DNA of 64,000 nucleotides from Tetrahymena thermophila SB210. Its lineage: Eukaryota; Ciliophora; Oligohymenophorea; Hymenostomatida; Tetrahymenidae. The DNA lies in the NCBI RefSeq assembly GCF_000189635.1, contig NW_002476418.1, positions 496,001-560,000 of the forward strand. Direction: 5' to 3'. Below, in pieces: positions 35,201-53,400 of this stretch; position 1 is the first letter of the stretch, and every line of letters starts with the position of its first letter. Both the position numbers and the translations under genes were made by a program. The notes beneath the pieces are model-generated. The model did no database searches. It was not told where the DNA came from and worked only from the letters and a program-made list of their open reading frames with translations.

Positions 35201-37637
35201 ATAAATTTTTGGTGTAAAAGATAATCAGATAAAATCATCTGAAAGTATCTCATTAAATTAGATTACCTTGAATAACAGAGATAGTGATTAGCTAAATTGC
35301 GAAAATATTAAAAAAGATGAAGAAACTTAAAATGAGTAGAGGCACGCTGAGAAGTAGCATATAGACTAGAAAGAAAAACCATAAGATTGCTAATCAGAAT
35401 AAAAAATATCAAGAATTTTATCAAAAAGAAACAATATTCAGATTTCAATTAATACCTAGAATTTCAAGGAGGCAGAATAAGATTCTTAAAGTGATTTAAG
35501 CAAAAGTAGATAAGAAAATGAGAAATAAAGTCACTCACCTCTTCCTTAAATACATATGATGATTAATAATGATATGATGGTCAGTTCTTTAAATTAAAAG
35601 AGTCCATCTCGTCTTTCTATGATTGGATCGAGAAGAGTTTCTATATTTTAAAATATAACTTAAAAGGAGTTAGAAAAATAGCAAAAGTGTTTAAAAACTC
35701 TTTACGATGATACAAATAAAATAGTACAGCAATTTATTGATAAAATTTACTGTGGTGAATAAGAAATCAATGATGATGAGGATGAGGAAGAAAAGAACAC
35801 AGGCTAAACTCAACAAATAAATTACTATTCAAGTATAAACAAAAAATATATAAAAGAATCATAAACTAAATATGATATCATTTAGCAGTACACTAAAAAG
35901 TTAAGAAAAATATTTAAAAGAGAAATTATTTATGCATCAGAATTGTAAAACATCCTCAAAAGCTATTTCGAAACATGTTTTATTGAAAATTGTGTACCAA
36001 AAAGTGAGATTTTTGTTTAATTCAAGCTTCAGAAAAAAACTCTTGAAATCATTTTTTCAGTTTTTATGTTCATTCTGGAAGATAATGAGTATCCTATTGA
36101 TGTGATTGCCTAAGCAGAAATAAATTTGAAAAAGAATTATAAGTTAATAGCATTTTTGCCTGCTCTGCATGACGAGTTAGGGGGATCTAACTATATGAAC
36201 AAAATTAATTTATAATACTCTGCAGTGCTGATGAAGAGATTGCTGGATTTGTATAAAAATGTAGAATAAGACAATTTTCCGAATTAAAACACAACAAATT
36301 AGGATATTGATCCTTCTACCAATAACATTAAATCAAAGCAAGAAATAAACCTAACTACTAACTAGTAGCCACCTATGACTATAAACATTTATCCCAGCGA
36401 ATAATAAAATAACAAAAAAATAGCTTATTCTATAATTGAATCAAATATAGAAGAACACTTTGAGCAAGTATTTCTGAGAACAAGCATGAAAAGGATCAGT
36501 GCAATGAATTTAGAAAGCTAAAATATATTTTCAAATAATTCTGAGGCAGCTATCGAATCATAGCAGGATAAGAACATAAAGTACAAGTATACAACAGAGC
36601 AGATAGAATGCCTCCATTAATAGATATTGAATCTTTTAAGGTTTATTTATCACAATAATAGCTATTCTTAGTTGGATATGAGCAATATGGTTGATAAGTC
36701 GAGTATTAAAGAAATTTGCAAGGTCTTTGAGGTAAATTAGATTTGCTTTTTTGAAATAAAAGAGTCAATGTGGAATACGTTGTAAGATTTTAAAGTATAT
36801 ATAACAACTATTCTCAGACTTTAAGAGTAACTTGAAAGATACAGATATATAATAACCCTTGTCCCTCTTGTTGATCACCTTCTGTCTGACTCATCTCTCT
36901 ATGAGTCGATAACTAGAGAAATGGAGTGGAGAGTTCAAAGCAACGATTCAACAGTTCATGGAATCTTTGAGAACCAGCAAACTTTCAAGGCATTCTGCCA
37001 CACGCTAATCTCGGAAATCGTTTTGAAGATTAAAAGCAGCTACAACTTAGATATTTTCTTCAGATATCTAAATTTAAATGTTTAACAATTTGATTTTATT
37101 TCATCAATATTCATTAAATCTATTTCTCATGTTGGCTTTGATCATAGTTTTTGTAAAGATGCAGAAATAAAATTTAAAAAAATTAAGTATAAGCTTGATT
37201 TGCAAATATCTCCTATCAAACTGATAGGTGGCCAAGCTGGCTTAAGAAAAATTATTGATTAAGCCCATTAAATGATTTTAAATCCAGCATACGAAAATGA
37301 GTATACAGAGTATGTTAAAAAGTTTCCAGAAGACTTACATAACCTTCTTTACGAAATTCCACCTAACCATATTTCCAGTAAATATAATCGTAGACCTGGA
37401 CTAAAATTTTTAGAATATATCATGCTTTCTCTGTTTTCACACGAAGATTGTTATAGTATTTAAGATCTAAGAGCAGGAGTGTAAACTTATAACATAGCAA
37501 AAACTACTCCTATTCATTGGAAATCTCTTTTAGAATATTCAATGAATAATCTTAAATATTCATAATCCACTATTAAAACTATCATTCAAGAAATTAATAC
37601 TTAGCTCTTAATAGTTTTTATTGATTTGAGCGAATGA
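32211..37637 (+). CDS. Large Gln/Ser/Asn-rich protein of unknown function
   Basis: One frame of 1808 codons runs without a TGA from ATG 32211 to TGA 37635-37637, far beyond chance even with one stop codon. Residues 1 to about 900 are low complexity, rich in Gln, Ser, Asn and Lys, with a small Cys cluster near 340 (ICQYCCFSNEKG...NCVC). A basic/Gln-rich coiled-coil segment lies near 905-960 (KKRKERTIQHQELQIKNKQQ). The C-terminal third, from about 1150 on, is globular and better conserved-looking, with PLVDHLLSDSSLYESITREM, MEWRVQSNDSTVHGIF, SHVGFDHSFCKDAEIKF and GGQAGLRKIIDQAHQMIL. I do not recognise the family. It may be a ciliate-specific scaffold. The start is the first in-frame ATG, and an upstream exon cannot be excluded. 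No introns were needed. Confidence 0.88.
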
Positions 37638-38570
37638 AGAAAGTTTAATTGATTGAAATGTTAAATAAAAAAGAACATTAAAATAAAAAATATTAAAACC
37701 TATAAATTTTATATTCATGTCTTATTATTTTTCCAACTGAATGTAATTTTTTCTTATAAATCCCTTTTTAAGATCAAAATCATATTTAAATAAATGCGAA
37801 TTTTAAAGTATTTTTAAAACAAAAATAAAGTGTTTTTCTTATTTTGATCATATTTATAATTTTTTATTTTAAATAAGTTAAAATTTATTTTAATTTTTTT
37901 TAAATAAAGAAAATTTGATAATAAAAAAATAATGATAAATAATAAGTAATATATTTATCTATCTTCTTATTATTTATTTCTAAACTATAATTGACATCTT
38001 TGAATCTAATATGATATTGAAAATTTTAGAAATGAAAACGGTTAAGCAAGAAATTTATAAGTTTAAAAGTATTTGTAATTTTAAAAAAAGTTATATTAGA
38101 TGTATCAAAAATACAAGTCAGTTAATTACTCTAAAACTATTTCATCTAATATTAATAGATTAATTAAAATTAAATTTAAAAAATAGAATAAATGGATAAT
38201 GTATACTAATGTTTATTTTTGTAAACAGATAGAAGAAAAAAAAAATAGTTTTATAAATTTAAAATAACAAGTTAAAATAATAATAAAAATTACTTTGTAT
38301 TGCAATATGTACAAAATTTTTAATTCATTCATTTTAAAAAGAAAGTTAAAAAAAAAATAAAAAATCCTACAATCCCATTTATTTATTATATGCCTATAAA
38401 ATTTTTAAGAGTCAAAAGAAGATGATGATTAATTAAATTTTCTTTGATTATAATTGCAACAAATTTAAAAGTCAAATTAATTGGCAATTTTATTTTTTTT
38501 TATTTGATGTAGAATCTTTCTTATCAAATAAATATAATAATTAATATCAAAAAATATTTATTAATTTTTA
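37638..38570. other. Intergenic, no gene seen
   Basis: A+T-rich spacer between two plus-strand genes, with poly-A and poly-T runs; no conserved sequence recognised. Confidence 0.55.
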
Positions 38571-39270
38571 ATGATATTAAATAAATTAAAAATTCCTTTT
38601 ATTAGGGAATCATAATATTATGAATATTTTTAGAAGGATAAAATTTATTAATTGTGGGAAAGTAGTAAATTTCTCATTTACTTAGTAGAAAATAAATTCA
38701 TTGATGTATCAGAAAAAACTATACTTGATTTCAGCTGTGGTATTGGCTTATTAAGCGTTTATTGCTTAGCAAATAACTGTAAAAAAGCCATATTAACAGA
38801 TATTTAAGATAGCCAGCTTTAGGAAATTACTGAATAAAACTTTTCCTTAAATTAAGATTTAATTAATTAAAAACACGCAGACAAAGTTATAAAATAATTT
38901 AATTTATCAAATAAATTTATTTATTTAAATAAAATGTTAGACATAATAAAATTGGTACTTTACTAGTATTGACTGGATAGATTTAGTTTAAGAACCTTTA
39001 AAATACAAGTCTTTATTAGACTAATCTGATGTTATATTTATGAGCGATCTATTCTATGATGAATCATGTAATTTATTTTTTGTTTATTTCTACAAATAAA
39101 TTAAATAAAATTAACCAAAAATTTTAATTTTTGTAAAGTTTATGAAATCTTATTCACAATAATACTTGAACTTTTCTAGAAAAAAACAATATTTATATCA
39201 TACTAAGAAAGAGGCAACACAGACTTAATTTATTGTTATGCTGATAAATTTAAAATCTAATTAAATTTGA
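38571..39270 (+). CDS. Small METTL/Methyltransf_16-type methyltransferase
   Basis: Exons 38571-38885 and 38941-39270 give 214 residues, joined over a 55-nt phase-0 intron (GTTATAAA...ATGTTAG). An N-terminal IYQLWESSKFLIYL matches the W-x-(A/S) lead-in of the family. The SAM-binding motif I is TILDFSCGIGLLSVYCL (around residues 52-68), followed by AILTDIQD (acidic end of strand 2), then FTSIDWID and DVIFMSDLFYDE, the motif that in this family replaces NPPY. Family members methylate lysines of chaperones, elongation factors and other non-histone proteins; the substrate here cannot be told. The usual Glu of ELGxGxG is Asp-Phe-Ser, a modest departure. Without the intron the frame runs into TGA right after the core, so splicing is well supported. 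Confidence 0.85.
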
Positions 39271-40132
39271 TGGCTCATACTCAAAATATACAGCACATCA
39301 ATTTTTAATGTAGTAAAGAGATTTATGTTTTTTAAATTAATTTATGATTGATTTTTAATATTTGAAAATAGTTAAACAATAACTAACTAACTGTATGTAA
39401 TTTAATATTTCTATGTTTATTATTTACATATAAATGAATGAAACAATCTTTTATATAAAAATATGATGAATTAAATATTGTGGAATCTCAGAAGCAATAA
39501 TTTATTTCCTAAGTTGCTAAAAATAAGTTTTACAAAAATTTCAAAAGTTTAAAAATATTTGTTAAAGCAAAAATAATTTTTAAAAAAATAGAATATATGT
39601 TATTAACTAATTTTAATTTTAAATGTTGAATAATACTTTTTAATTTTGTAGATCTATCAGTTGGATTACTACTATTTAGAATATTTTTTTAAGTTATTAT
39701 TTAATGTAAATAAATTTTTATTAGCAATGTGAGGAAGTTTGAATAAATAACACATTTATTTATTTGTTTTACTTTTGAAAATTGATAAAAGCTAAATTGA
39801 TGAATTAATGAATGAATGAATGAATTAAAATAATGAAAGATTGAAAATAAATAATAAAATTTAAAAGTTACTTGAGCTTAACAATCAAATTACTCTATTT
39901 GATAAAAAGGATAAAAACAAAATTTCAGAAAAAATTATATTATTATTGTATTGAAAATCAAATTATACTAATATAATTGATTGAGTCTTGTTAGTTTGTG
40001 TTGAATTGCTTTAAAAATTAGAACAGATTGATTGATTGAGTAAACGATCTAATTTAAAATAAAAGATATCAGAAATAGGTACAGATAGTTAGTTAGTTTG
40101 TGATAATAAATAAATATTATAGACTAAGAGGC
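39271..40132. other. Intergenic, no gene seen
   Basis: A+T-rich spacer with GAAT repeats at about 39800-39825 and (GATT)n near 40027-40042. It lies upstream of the ubiquitin protease gene. Nothing else recognised. Confidence 0.55.
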
Positions 40133-44588
<4,456 letters not shown>

Positions 44589-45298
44589 TTGATTTATTGA
44601 TTTGATAAACATTTTTTATAATACAATATTAAAATAATTAATTTAAAAAATATCAATCTTAATTCGTTCATTCATTCATAAATTCATTTTCGAAATATTT
44701 CCAAATTAGTTAAAATAAATTAAGAGTTAAATTAAATCAAGTTAGTTTTATCATTCAAATATCATATTTCTAACTACCAATTCTATTTATTTAAAAACCT
44801 AATAAAAAATTTTAATCATTTTTATATAGCTTAGATTTGCAATAACTTTTTAAATGTTCATTTTTATTGTTACCTAAACATATAAAATAAAATTAAAAGT
44901 GCAAACGAATAATAAAATAGTGTATTATGAAACCTCATTAATTTAGGTACAAACTTTTTTTCCAAAAATTTAATTTACAAATAAGATTTATAGATTAAAT
45001 TTGAGAATTTGAAAATATTTAAAAAAGTCAATTTTAACTTAATTTAAGGTTTATTACATGAGTTTTAAAATATAATTTGAATGTAAAAAATGACTAAAAT
45101 AAAATATTTAGTAGAAAATGTACATTGATTGTAATTATATTAATAATAGGATTAGAAAATTTATCAATTTTATTTTTATAATTTTTATTTACAATTTATT
45201 TATATATTTTTTATTTGTGTTATCAAGAGAAAATTTCACTTTTTTTGTCATTATTCCTTCATATATTTGTTTATTTATTTATTCGTGTATTTACTCAC
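44589..45298. other. Intergenic between convergent genes
   Basis: Two 3' ends meet here (USP on plus, coiled-coil protein on minus). A+T rich; no gene recognised. Confidence 0.55.
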
Positions 45299-48200
45299 TC
45301 ACTACTCATAGAATTGTGTGTAAGTTTTTTTCCAAGAATCTACCTCTTTGCACTTTTAATCAAATATCTTTTATAGGTGCTCGATTTCTGATTAAAGGAC
45401 AGAGTAGCTTTGGTACTGAGATTAGTTAGATTGATTGCTTTAGTGTTGTTATTATTAGAATTACTACTTTTATGAAGATGAGAGTTGTTGTTCAGGTTAT
45501 TTTGAATTTGATAAAGATCCTCTTTGCTATTGTTAATACTGTTATTCAACTTGCGATCTGATTGGCTATGGAGAAACAAAACTGTTTTAATTTTATGCTT
45601 GTCTAGATAATGGAGATTCGTAATTTCTATTCATGAGGACTTGATCATTTGTTTCGAGATAAAGCTAACCCTTTCCACCAGAAGTTGTTGACAGTTTACC
45701 CAATTAGCTAAATTGGGCTTACGATTTCATATAATAAGCAGGATTAGTCTTAAGTTCAATAATTTCTTATTCTTTAAGAAGCAATTATTTCTTGAGATTT
45801 TCGTTTTATCTCACAAGTTCCTCAAGCATACACATATCACAATCATCACAGTTTTCTTCTTCAATATTTTGTTGTGGTTCACCTGAATCCATTTAATTGT
45901 ATCCATGAATAGGATCTTCTTATTGTTCATTTTAAACACTATCTAACTATTACTCATTTTATTACTGATAGTTCTTTCCTCCCTGACTCTCCTTCATAAA
46001 TCTTGCACTACTATGAGCAGATGAATCTTTTTTTAATAGAAATTTAATTAATTTAAAAATATTAAAAATTAATTAACAAATAATGAGATAGAAAATCTGA
46101 AAGTAAAATTTAAATATTAATTTGATAAATTATATTTGTAAATAAATGCATAAAAAAATTAATTTAATTTTGTACAGCGATGAGAGTGCTTTGATGATAC
46201 AGAATTATTTATATCATTTTAGTTTTGATGGTGAGATCTCTTTCTGTTATTATCGTCTTGTTATAACTCTTCTTCGTCTTAGATGTTGAGCTCTTTTTTG
46301 AGTTCTTGAATACTTTGCTGGATCTCGTCATGCTCTTCATCACCTGGACCTTTTTGCACTAAAATTGATTTTAGCTCTTGAGTTTCTCTTTTTAACTGTT
46401 CATGTTAATTTTTGCTGAGGCTGAAGTTGTGCTGAACTACTTGCAAATTATTTTCCATTTCTGTAAGACTCTTAAGTAATTCATCGTATTCAGCTTAGAT
46501 TAAATCTCTTTGTTAGTTTAATCTCTCAATTTCTTAGTTCTTTTACTCAAGAAGCTCTTGTAACTCAGTTATGTGCTTGATTGCATCTTCTTTAATTTCA
46601 AGATTTTAGTTACGGGTTTCTTCAAGCTGATCTATTCTCTCCTTAAGTTCATTATTTTCTAAGATTAAATTGTCTTTCTTCATTTCTATTTCAATGTATC
46701 TTTGCTTTATCTGCTAAACTTCTTATTCCAAATAAGCTATCTAATCTGCTTATTCCCTAGCCTAATTCTAAACTCTTATCAAATCTTATTCAAGCTCTAC
46801 ATTTTTGGATACTAAACCTTCATTTTGCTATTCGTTAAATTCAATAAGTTATTTTTCACGGGTTTCATATTCTTCTTTGATGTTTTAAATTTATTTTTAT
46901 AGTTCCTCTATTTATTTTTCCTATTCATTAACAGTGGCAGCTAAGGAATCTTGCATGTCCTTAGAAAACATATTCTTAATTTGTTCATTTTCAAGTAATT
47001 CATCATAATGACGAACTAATTTATTAGTCTTTTCCTAATTGAATCTACTAACATATTCAATATGCTAAGCTTGATAGAAACCTAGCTCATCTTTGACAGA
47101 TTTTAGCAATTTGTTTAATCTTGCTATTTCATCTTGATAACTGACACTTCTCTCCTTTTATTCTTATTCCAATTCGCTTAGTCTTTTTGAGTAGTACTAT
47201 TGCTTTTGCTGCATCTCAAGTAGCTCAGAGTCTCTTCTGACTTAATCTTATATTTATTCTTTGGGTTTATTTGAATCATAATTGCTTCCTTCGACTGAAG
47301 AATAGGCTTCTAAGCCTTATTAATTAACTTAGTCTAAATTATTGTTTTATCTCTATTGCTACATTTCTATAGCTTCTCTTTCTATATTATGCAGACGAGT
47401 TTTTAGTATTTCATTTTCTTCAAGGAGGAACTTGTTTTGATCTTTTTCCGAAGTGATATTTTAGATAAGAATTTGTAAATCTCCCTCCTTCTCTCTTAAG
47501 GCTTCTTGTAATTCTTAAATAATCTAGCTTTCAGGCTGATCTTTATTAATTGTGATAGGTTGTTGCTATGTGATGCTAGATCTCGAACCTCTAGACATTA
47601 AGCTAGAATATAAATCTTTAGTTTCTGCAGAAATCAATGGCTTCTTAATAAATTAAGCGTCAGCTATATTTTTCTTGAGACATTCATTTTCATCAAGGAG
47701 CTCTTTAATCTGCTTTTCATACAAATAAAGTTGCTATTCTAACTAACTTTTTTCTCCTTAAGAAGCTGAATTAGGAGCCTTATAGATACTGTTGATTAAT
47801 TGCATACTTGTTTAGATGGATTGCTCTAGTTTCTGCTAAGCTGGAGATGGTTATTGATAAGATTAATAATTTGACTGATTAAGCTATTATTAAGGATTTG
47901 ATTAGTAAAGTTATTGTAAAGAGGCAGGTTTTTTCTAAGAAGCTTTCAGGGAGTAAGATCCAGTTAATTAAGCTTGTGAGGAGCTGTTTTAATTTTCTTA
48001 TTGATTCTAAAGCGAGTGTTAAGAAGATACAAATTGGGGCTAAGCTTTTTATGAATAGTTGCTCTAGTTACTGTAGTAGAGCTACTAATCATTTTTATCA
48101 TAAACAACATTTTAAGGGTTTAAAGATGAAACAATGTCTTTGTCCATTTACTAAGAGCGATTAAGCACTCCTGACCTTTATAAATCCTTTTGGATGTCAC

Positions 48201-49308
48201 TCTTTTTAGATTAGCTAATAGAGTTTTATAAAGACTATCTTTATGATTAATTGTTAGAGTTTCTTCCTTACTGATCAGCATCAAAAGGAATTTCGCCTTA
48301 ACCACTCTGCAACTGGCGTTCTGTATTATTAGGATTGTTTTATTGATAGAAATTTTACTCTTATGTTGAAGCCATAAGAGAAGTAGGGTTATTAAGAATA
48401 TCTTATTAATTTAATAAATTAGGATCATTTAAAAATACTTATTACTATCCTGTACTTTTATTGCTTCTTATTGACTATTACAACGGATTTTCTCTTTGAG
48501 AAGCGACCATATTCTGAGCATTACTACCAGATTTCAAACTGCTTTAGAGTGATCCTTGTTAATTTTATTTAATTTATCCACTTCTTTACAAATTAGTGTT
48601 ATCTTCAGCTTGCTAATTATTGTCATTTGGAAGAATTTGCTAGTTTGGTTAAATTTCAGATTGACCTACTGAATTATATAAAAAAGGATTTTAGTAAATT
48701 TGAGGAGCATGCTCAGATTTTTCATTTGGAATAGAAGCCCTCTTTACTTTATCCTCAGATGCTTGCAAATTCTAGCTAAAACTCAAATTTTGAATATCTT
48801 CATTGATGCTTTAATAATCAGATTTCAACTTTTCAATTTCTTCTATTTTTTATTAGTCAATGTTAACATTACGATCTTGATCAAGATTTTTAATTAAGTC
48901 TATTAAATAATCCATCTATGCTAGGAGCTTTAATTCGTGTTCTCTAGCTGCAATTTCCTATCTCAGCTTCATTTAGTCGATATCTTGAGGACGAAGGGGA
49001 ACGCCTTCTGTTGAGACGTAATTCTAGAAATGAAAAGGGGCTGATGGTGTTTGCATTTAGGCAAGCTTCTAGTGTAATAATGGCGATAAGTCTGCATGTG
49101 TTGATTCTGTTTGCTATCCTCTCTAGTGATAAGGTACTCTTTTTTATGTATTATCGCTAAAAGGAGAAGTGTAATCAATCTTTATGTTTATGCTAGCTGG
49201 CTCTTTGCTCTGAGAAGAAGATAAAATTGGCTATTGCTTCTGAGAGCTGCTAGTATTTTTATATCTGATAGGTGACTAAGAGTGTTTGTTGCAATAATGG
49301 TGACTCAT
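45299..49308 (-). CDS. Large coiled-coil protein
   Basis: Exons 49308-46176 and 46026-45299 give 1286 residues, with one 149-nt phase-1 intron. Residues 1 to about 500 are Ser/Gln/Asn-rich and disordered-looking (MSHHYCNKHSQSPIRYKNTS at the start). A long heptad-patterned region runs from about 520 to 1020 (for example LQILIQNITSEKDQNKFLLE and KDNLILENNELKERIDQLEE). After the intron comes an acidic Cys cluster (ENCDDCDMCMLEELVRQNEN) that leads into a second short coiled coil, then a Gln-rich tail. Such architecture suits a structural protein of basal bodies, ciliary rootlets or cortex, but nothing in the sequence fixes the location. No motor or kinase domain is visible. I do not recognise a named family. 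Confidence 0.9.
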
Positions 49309-50420
49309 TTCTTGCTAAAGGAAGCTATTTTAATAAATACGAATATAAATAAATATCTTTAAATATTATTTAGAGGTGTCTGCCTTTTTAGTATTTATTA
49401 ACTTGTTTTTAATAAAATTAAGTCGATTCCTTGATTGAATAGGATTTTGAGAGTATTTATTTTTTTGCTTTTAATTCCTTCTTTATATTGTTATCTAAAC
49501 GAATATATATTGTTTGATTGATTGTTTGTTTGTTTGGTTAATAAATTAATTGCTAATATTAAAAAATATTTATAAGTATGCAAATTAATTTTTATTATTC
49601 TTATTGTTTTTCTTTTGACAAATATGTCAAATTCAAATTTCAGCCATTCATTAAAACTTTTCTTTTCTCGATCTTAAATAATTATTATTCTAATTGATTT
49701 ATTAATTTTTATTTTTGATATTTCTTTCATTGGTTGCTTACTTTCCACTTCTTTTGGCGAGTCATCTCTTCATTTTTCAATCTCAATTAGATATCTTTAG
49801 ATTTTATAAATGAAATAATAAATAAATAAATTTAGATATTTTTAATTTGTTTTTATTTTTAGCAAAGCAATGCTTATTAAATTTTTAATTAATGTTTTGT
49901 TTTTTAAGAAAATTAAAATCCTTACTTTTATTTAATTACAAAATTATTTTTAATTTCAAATCGTTTAATGATGTAACATTTTAAAGTAATAAATTAGCTA
50001 TAAAATTTCTAATTTCTTCCAAAAAATTAACAAATACAGGTGTTCTTAATTTTGTAAAAATATCACTATGAAAAGGGTAAGATTTATTATGTTATTAATT
50101 TATGTTTATAATTTAAATAAAATATATTTTTATGGAATCTATTCTCAAATTTTTTACATTAAAATCTTATAAAATATCTTTAACATATTTAATTGTTAAT
50201 AAAAATTTTTGAAGTGAAAAGTAAATTTTTTTTAAATTATAATCTAAATGACATAAATATTTATATATAAATATGTTTGACAGTATAATATTTTTTAGAT
50301 TTTAAGTGGTTTAATTATAATTTTAAGTTAGTTTAATTTGAAAAATATTTAAATTAATTTTATTTGAAAAGTTGTTAATTTATTTTTTATTTTATTGTCC
50401 AATTTTGTAGTTTTTTAAGA
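49309..50420. other. Intergenic between two minus-strand genes
   Basis: Upstream region of the coiled-coil gene and 3' region of the CBM20-TPS gene. A (TTTG)n tract lies near 49510-49540. A+T rich otherwise; nothing recognised. Confidence 0.55.
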
Positions 50421-53400
50421 TCAAAAGAAAGATGCAAAAGACTCTGATAATACTAATAATTCTATCACTTTTTCTACCTCTTCAAATGCTATGTAATAGT
50501 AAGCATTTGATGGCTTTATTCCAATAGTCACATAAAGAGGTTTCATTTTCTACATTAAATAAAGTAAGGCTTTAATTTTATTTTTAATAAAAATTATTTA
50601 CTTCTTAAAATTCTTTATTATGATTTCTGTAAAACATTTGGCAAGCACAGAACATATCTTCGTCAGTCATGCTGCTTCCCAATATTAAAATGTAATCTAT
50701 TTTGCCACACTCTATGATTTTCCTTTCTATTAGCAGCTCTGCAACTATTCCCTGTTTTTACAACACAAAAAAAACATATTAATAAAATAAATATGTTTTG
50801 TAAATGTAAAATATAATTAATTAATTAATTAATTACTTTATTTAGATTGCAAGGCCTAACTTCTACACTTTCGTTATGGTGTGATATTTCTAAGTATTTT
50901 AGCTAAGAAATATTAGATTCTAATTGTAGGAATAGTTATTCTGCTTACTTGGCCCCAAAATCTATGTTAACTTTGTTATATTTCCATATTACACTACTTT
51001 CTTTTACTTCTACAGAAGAACCTTGAGTTCTAATAGCATAGCTTTCCATGATTCTATAAACTGGCTCTTTCCAGCTCATATCCAAATCAATTAACCTAAC
51101 CCACTCTGTATTTGGTTTTCCTCCTTCTTAGATCACTTTGTGGAAGTAACCGTTTTCACATATTAATCCCAAACCTTTTACATCTGAAAACCATTCATCC
51201 ATGAAATCTATTGATAGTTCTGTTACTATATAAACCATATTCCTTTTATCAGCACATAGCTTTTTTAAATTCTCAATCATCTTTTCAGAAGGTTTTTAGT
51301 GATGTCTAATTAAATAAAATTAAAATGTTTAAATTCAATTTTTAGTATAATTTATTTATTTATTTATTTACCTTCTTAATTAATACTCTTCAGCTTGAAT
51401 ATACATGTATTTATCTAATGGAACAAGAGTGCCAACGTATCCAAATATTATTAATCTTCTCACACTTTTTCTATAAAACTCTGTTGCTTCTTTGATGTTT
51501 AGCTATTTAAAATATGCAGAATGAGCAACTTTTTTAAAGTTAATTCCTTTGTTTGACCCTGTCATGTTGGCTTGAGACATAAACTTTGCATTCTTTTTTA
51601 GTTCTCCAATATGCTTTTCAATCCATGTGTTAGTGTTGAATTGCTACAAAATTTCAACATCTTTGGAAAGTACTTTTTCCTTTAAGGACAACGAAAGAGA
51701 TTAAATATCGAGTATATTTTTCTCAAATTCATAGTAACTGTTTGGATTGAAAGCTATACAACTTCTGATTTATTTGTAATTGTAAGATCCAAATTTATTA
51801 ATCAATATAAATCCACTTTATTGGTTGGCTAACACATACTCCAAAGGATATATTTCATTTTCTTAGAAAACACTAGTTTTCAAAAATATATCAGCAAGTT
51901 TCATATAAGCCAGTCTTTCTTTGAGAGTCATGTTTTGATAAATAACCAGAAGCGGATTTCTGCTCCTAAAATTTTTTTGAATTTCATTAGCAATCCTGTT
52001 AATGCTTTTCATGAGTTCTTTATTACTATAATTTCCTTGAGTAGAATAATTCTTTTACTTTTAATTAAAATGATAAAAATATTAGATAAATGAAATCAAA
52101 AATATTTTGATACTTCAGGAAGTATGATTTAAATCAATTAAACTTTGAGATCAGGATGATTACACAAAAATCTCTCATATAGTTTAAATTTCAATTCAAT
52201 TTTATTGTTTTCGTGCAAGGTATCCACAGAGAGCATCAGTAATTGATTATCTTGGTTTAATTAATTCACTCTTATTTTTGTCACATATTCTTCATAATAT
52301 TGTTAATGCTTTATGTAATTAATTGCTTTTATATTTACTCCAGGGTTTCTAATGTGGATAATTATTTGGTTTCCCATATAAATTAGTCTTAAATTACCAC
52401 GAATTGACTCATAAGGAAGTTTCAACTTCACTCTTATAAACTTCAAAAAATTTTATGCAGCTTCAAAATTCATAAATGAGACCATATTAGAGCATAGAAT
52501 GGCATTAATGAGCTTTTCTCCAAAAGGAAGTATCATTAACTTATCAATATCAGGGAACTACGAATCATGAAAATAAGCTATACTCAGTTTATTTGCTCTA
52601 CACTATGAAATATAAATGATAGAAAAGATTATCCTGTAATCAGCAATCATAATGTTTGTATCAACATCTATAATCTTACTTATTTACTAAGCAAATATAA
52701 AGCTTATTTTTTTGACTTCTTCAAATATCTTTGAATTATACTCTATAAATCTATATAAATAAATATTAATAAATTAATACTATTATGTTGGTTGATCTAC
52801 AAAAATAATTTATCACAAATTCACAGAGTAATTTTAAATAAATGTTTCACAAATAATTTTTCAAGTAATTTTATTATTCTTTAAAGCAATTTTTCATTAA
52901 ATATTTTTACTATTAATTTTAAGTCTATTTTTCACAAATAATTTTTCTATTAATTTTAAATCTATTCTAAGTAAATTAATTTACGAATTCTTTTAAAGCA
53001 ATCTTTTATTCATTTATTGTTTTTACAATTAATTTTAAATCTTTTTTTTATAAATTAATTTTTCTATTAATTTTAAATCTATTTTTCGTGAATTCATTTT
53101 AAAATTCTTTTAAAGCAATCTTTCATTAAGTAATTTTAAATCATTTTTTTCATATCTTTCAATTTATTTTAAAGTTAATTTTTCAGAAATACTAAAATCA
53201 ATTTTTCAAAAAATCTTTTTATTGAAATTATTGAAAATTGAAAAAAAAAATTATATTCAAATTAAATAAAAAATTTTTTTTATTTTCAATTTAATAAATC
53301 AGCATTTTGCATTTTGAAAAATAGTAAATTATTATTATTATTATTATATATAATATTAAAAAATAAAATTTTAGTTGAAAATGAAAATAAATTAAAAATA

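Noticed and set aside
45118-45579. Small frames on either strand near the 3' end of the coiled-coil gene
   Set aside because: They overlap or run antisense to the Gln-rich last exon, which reads through many TAA/TAG codons in another frame.
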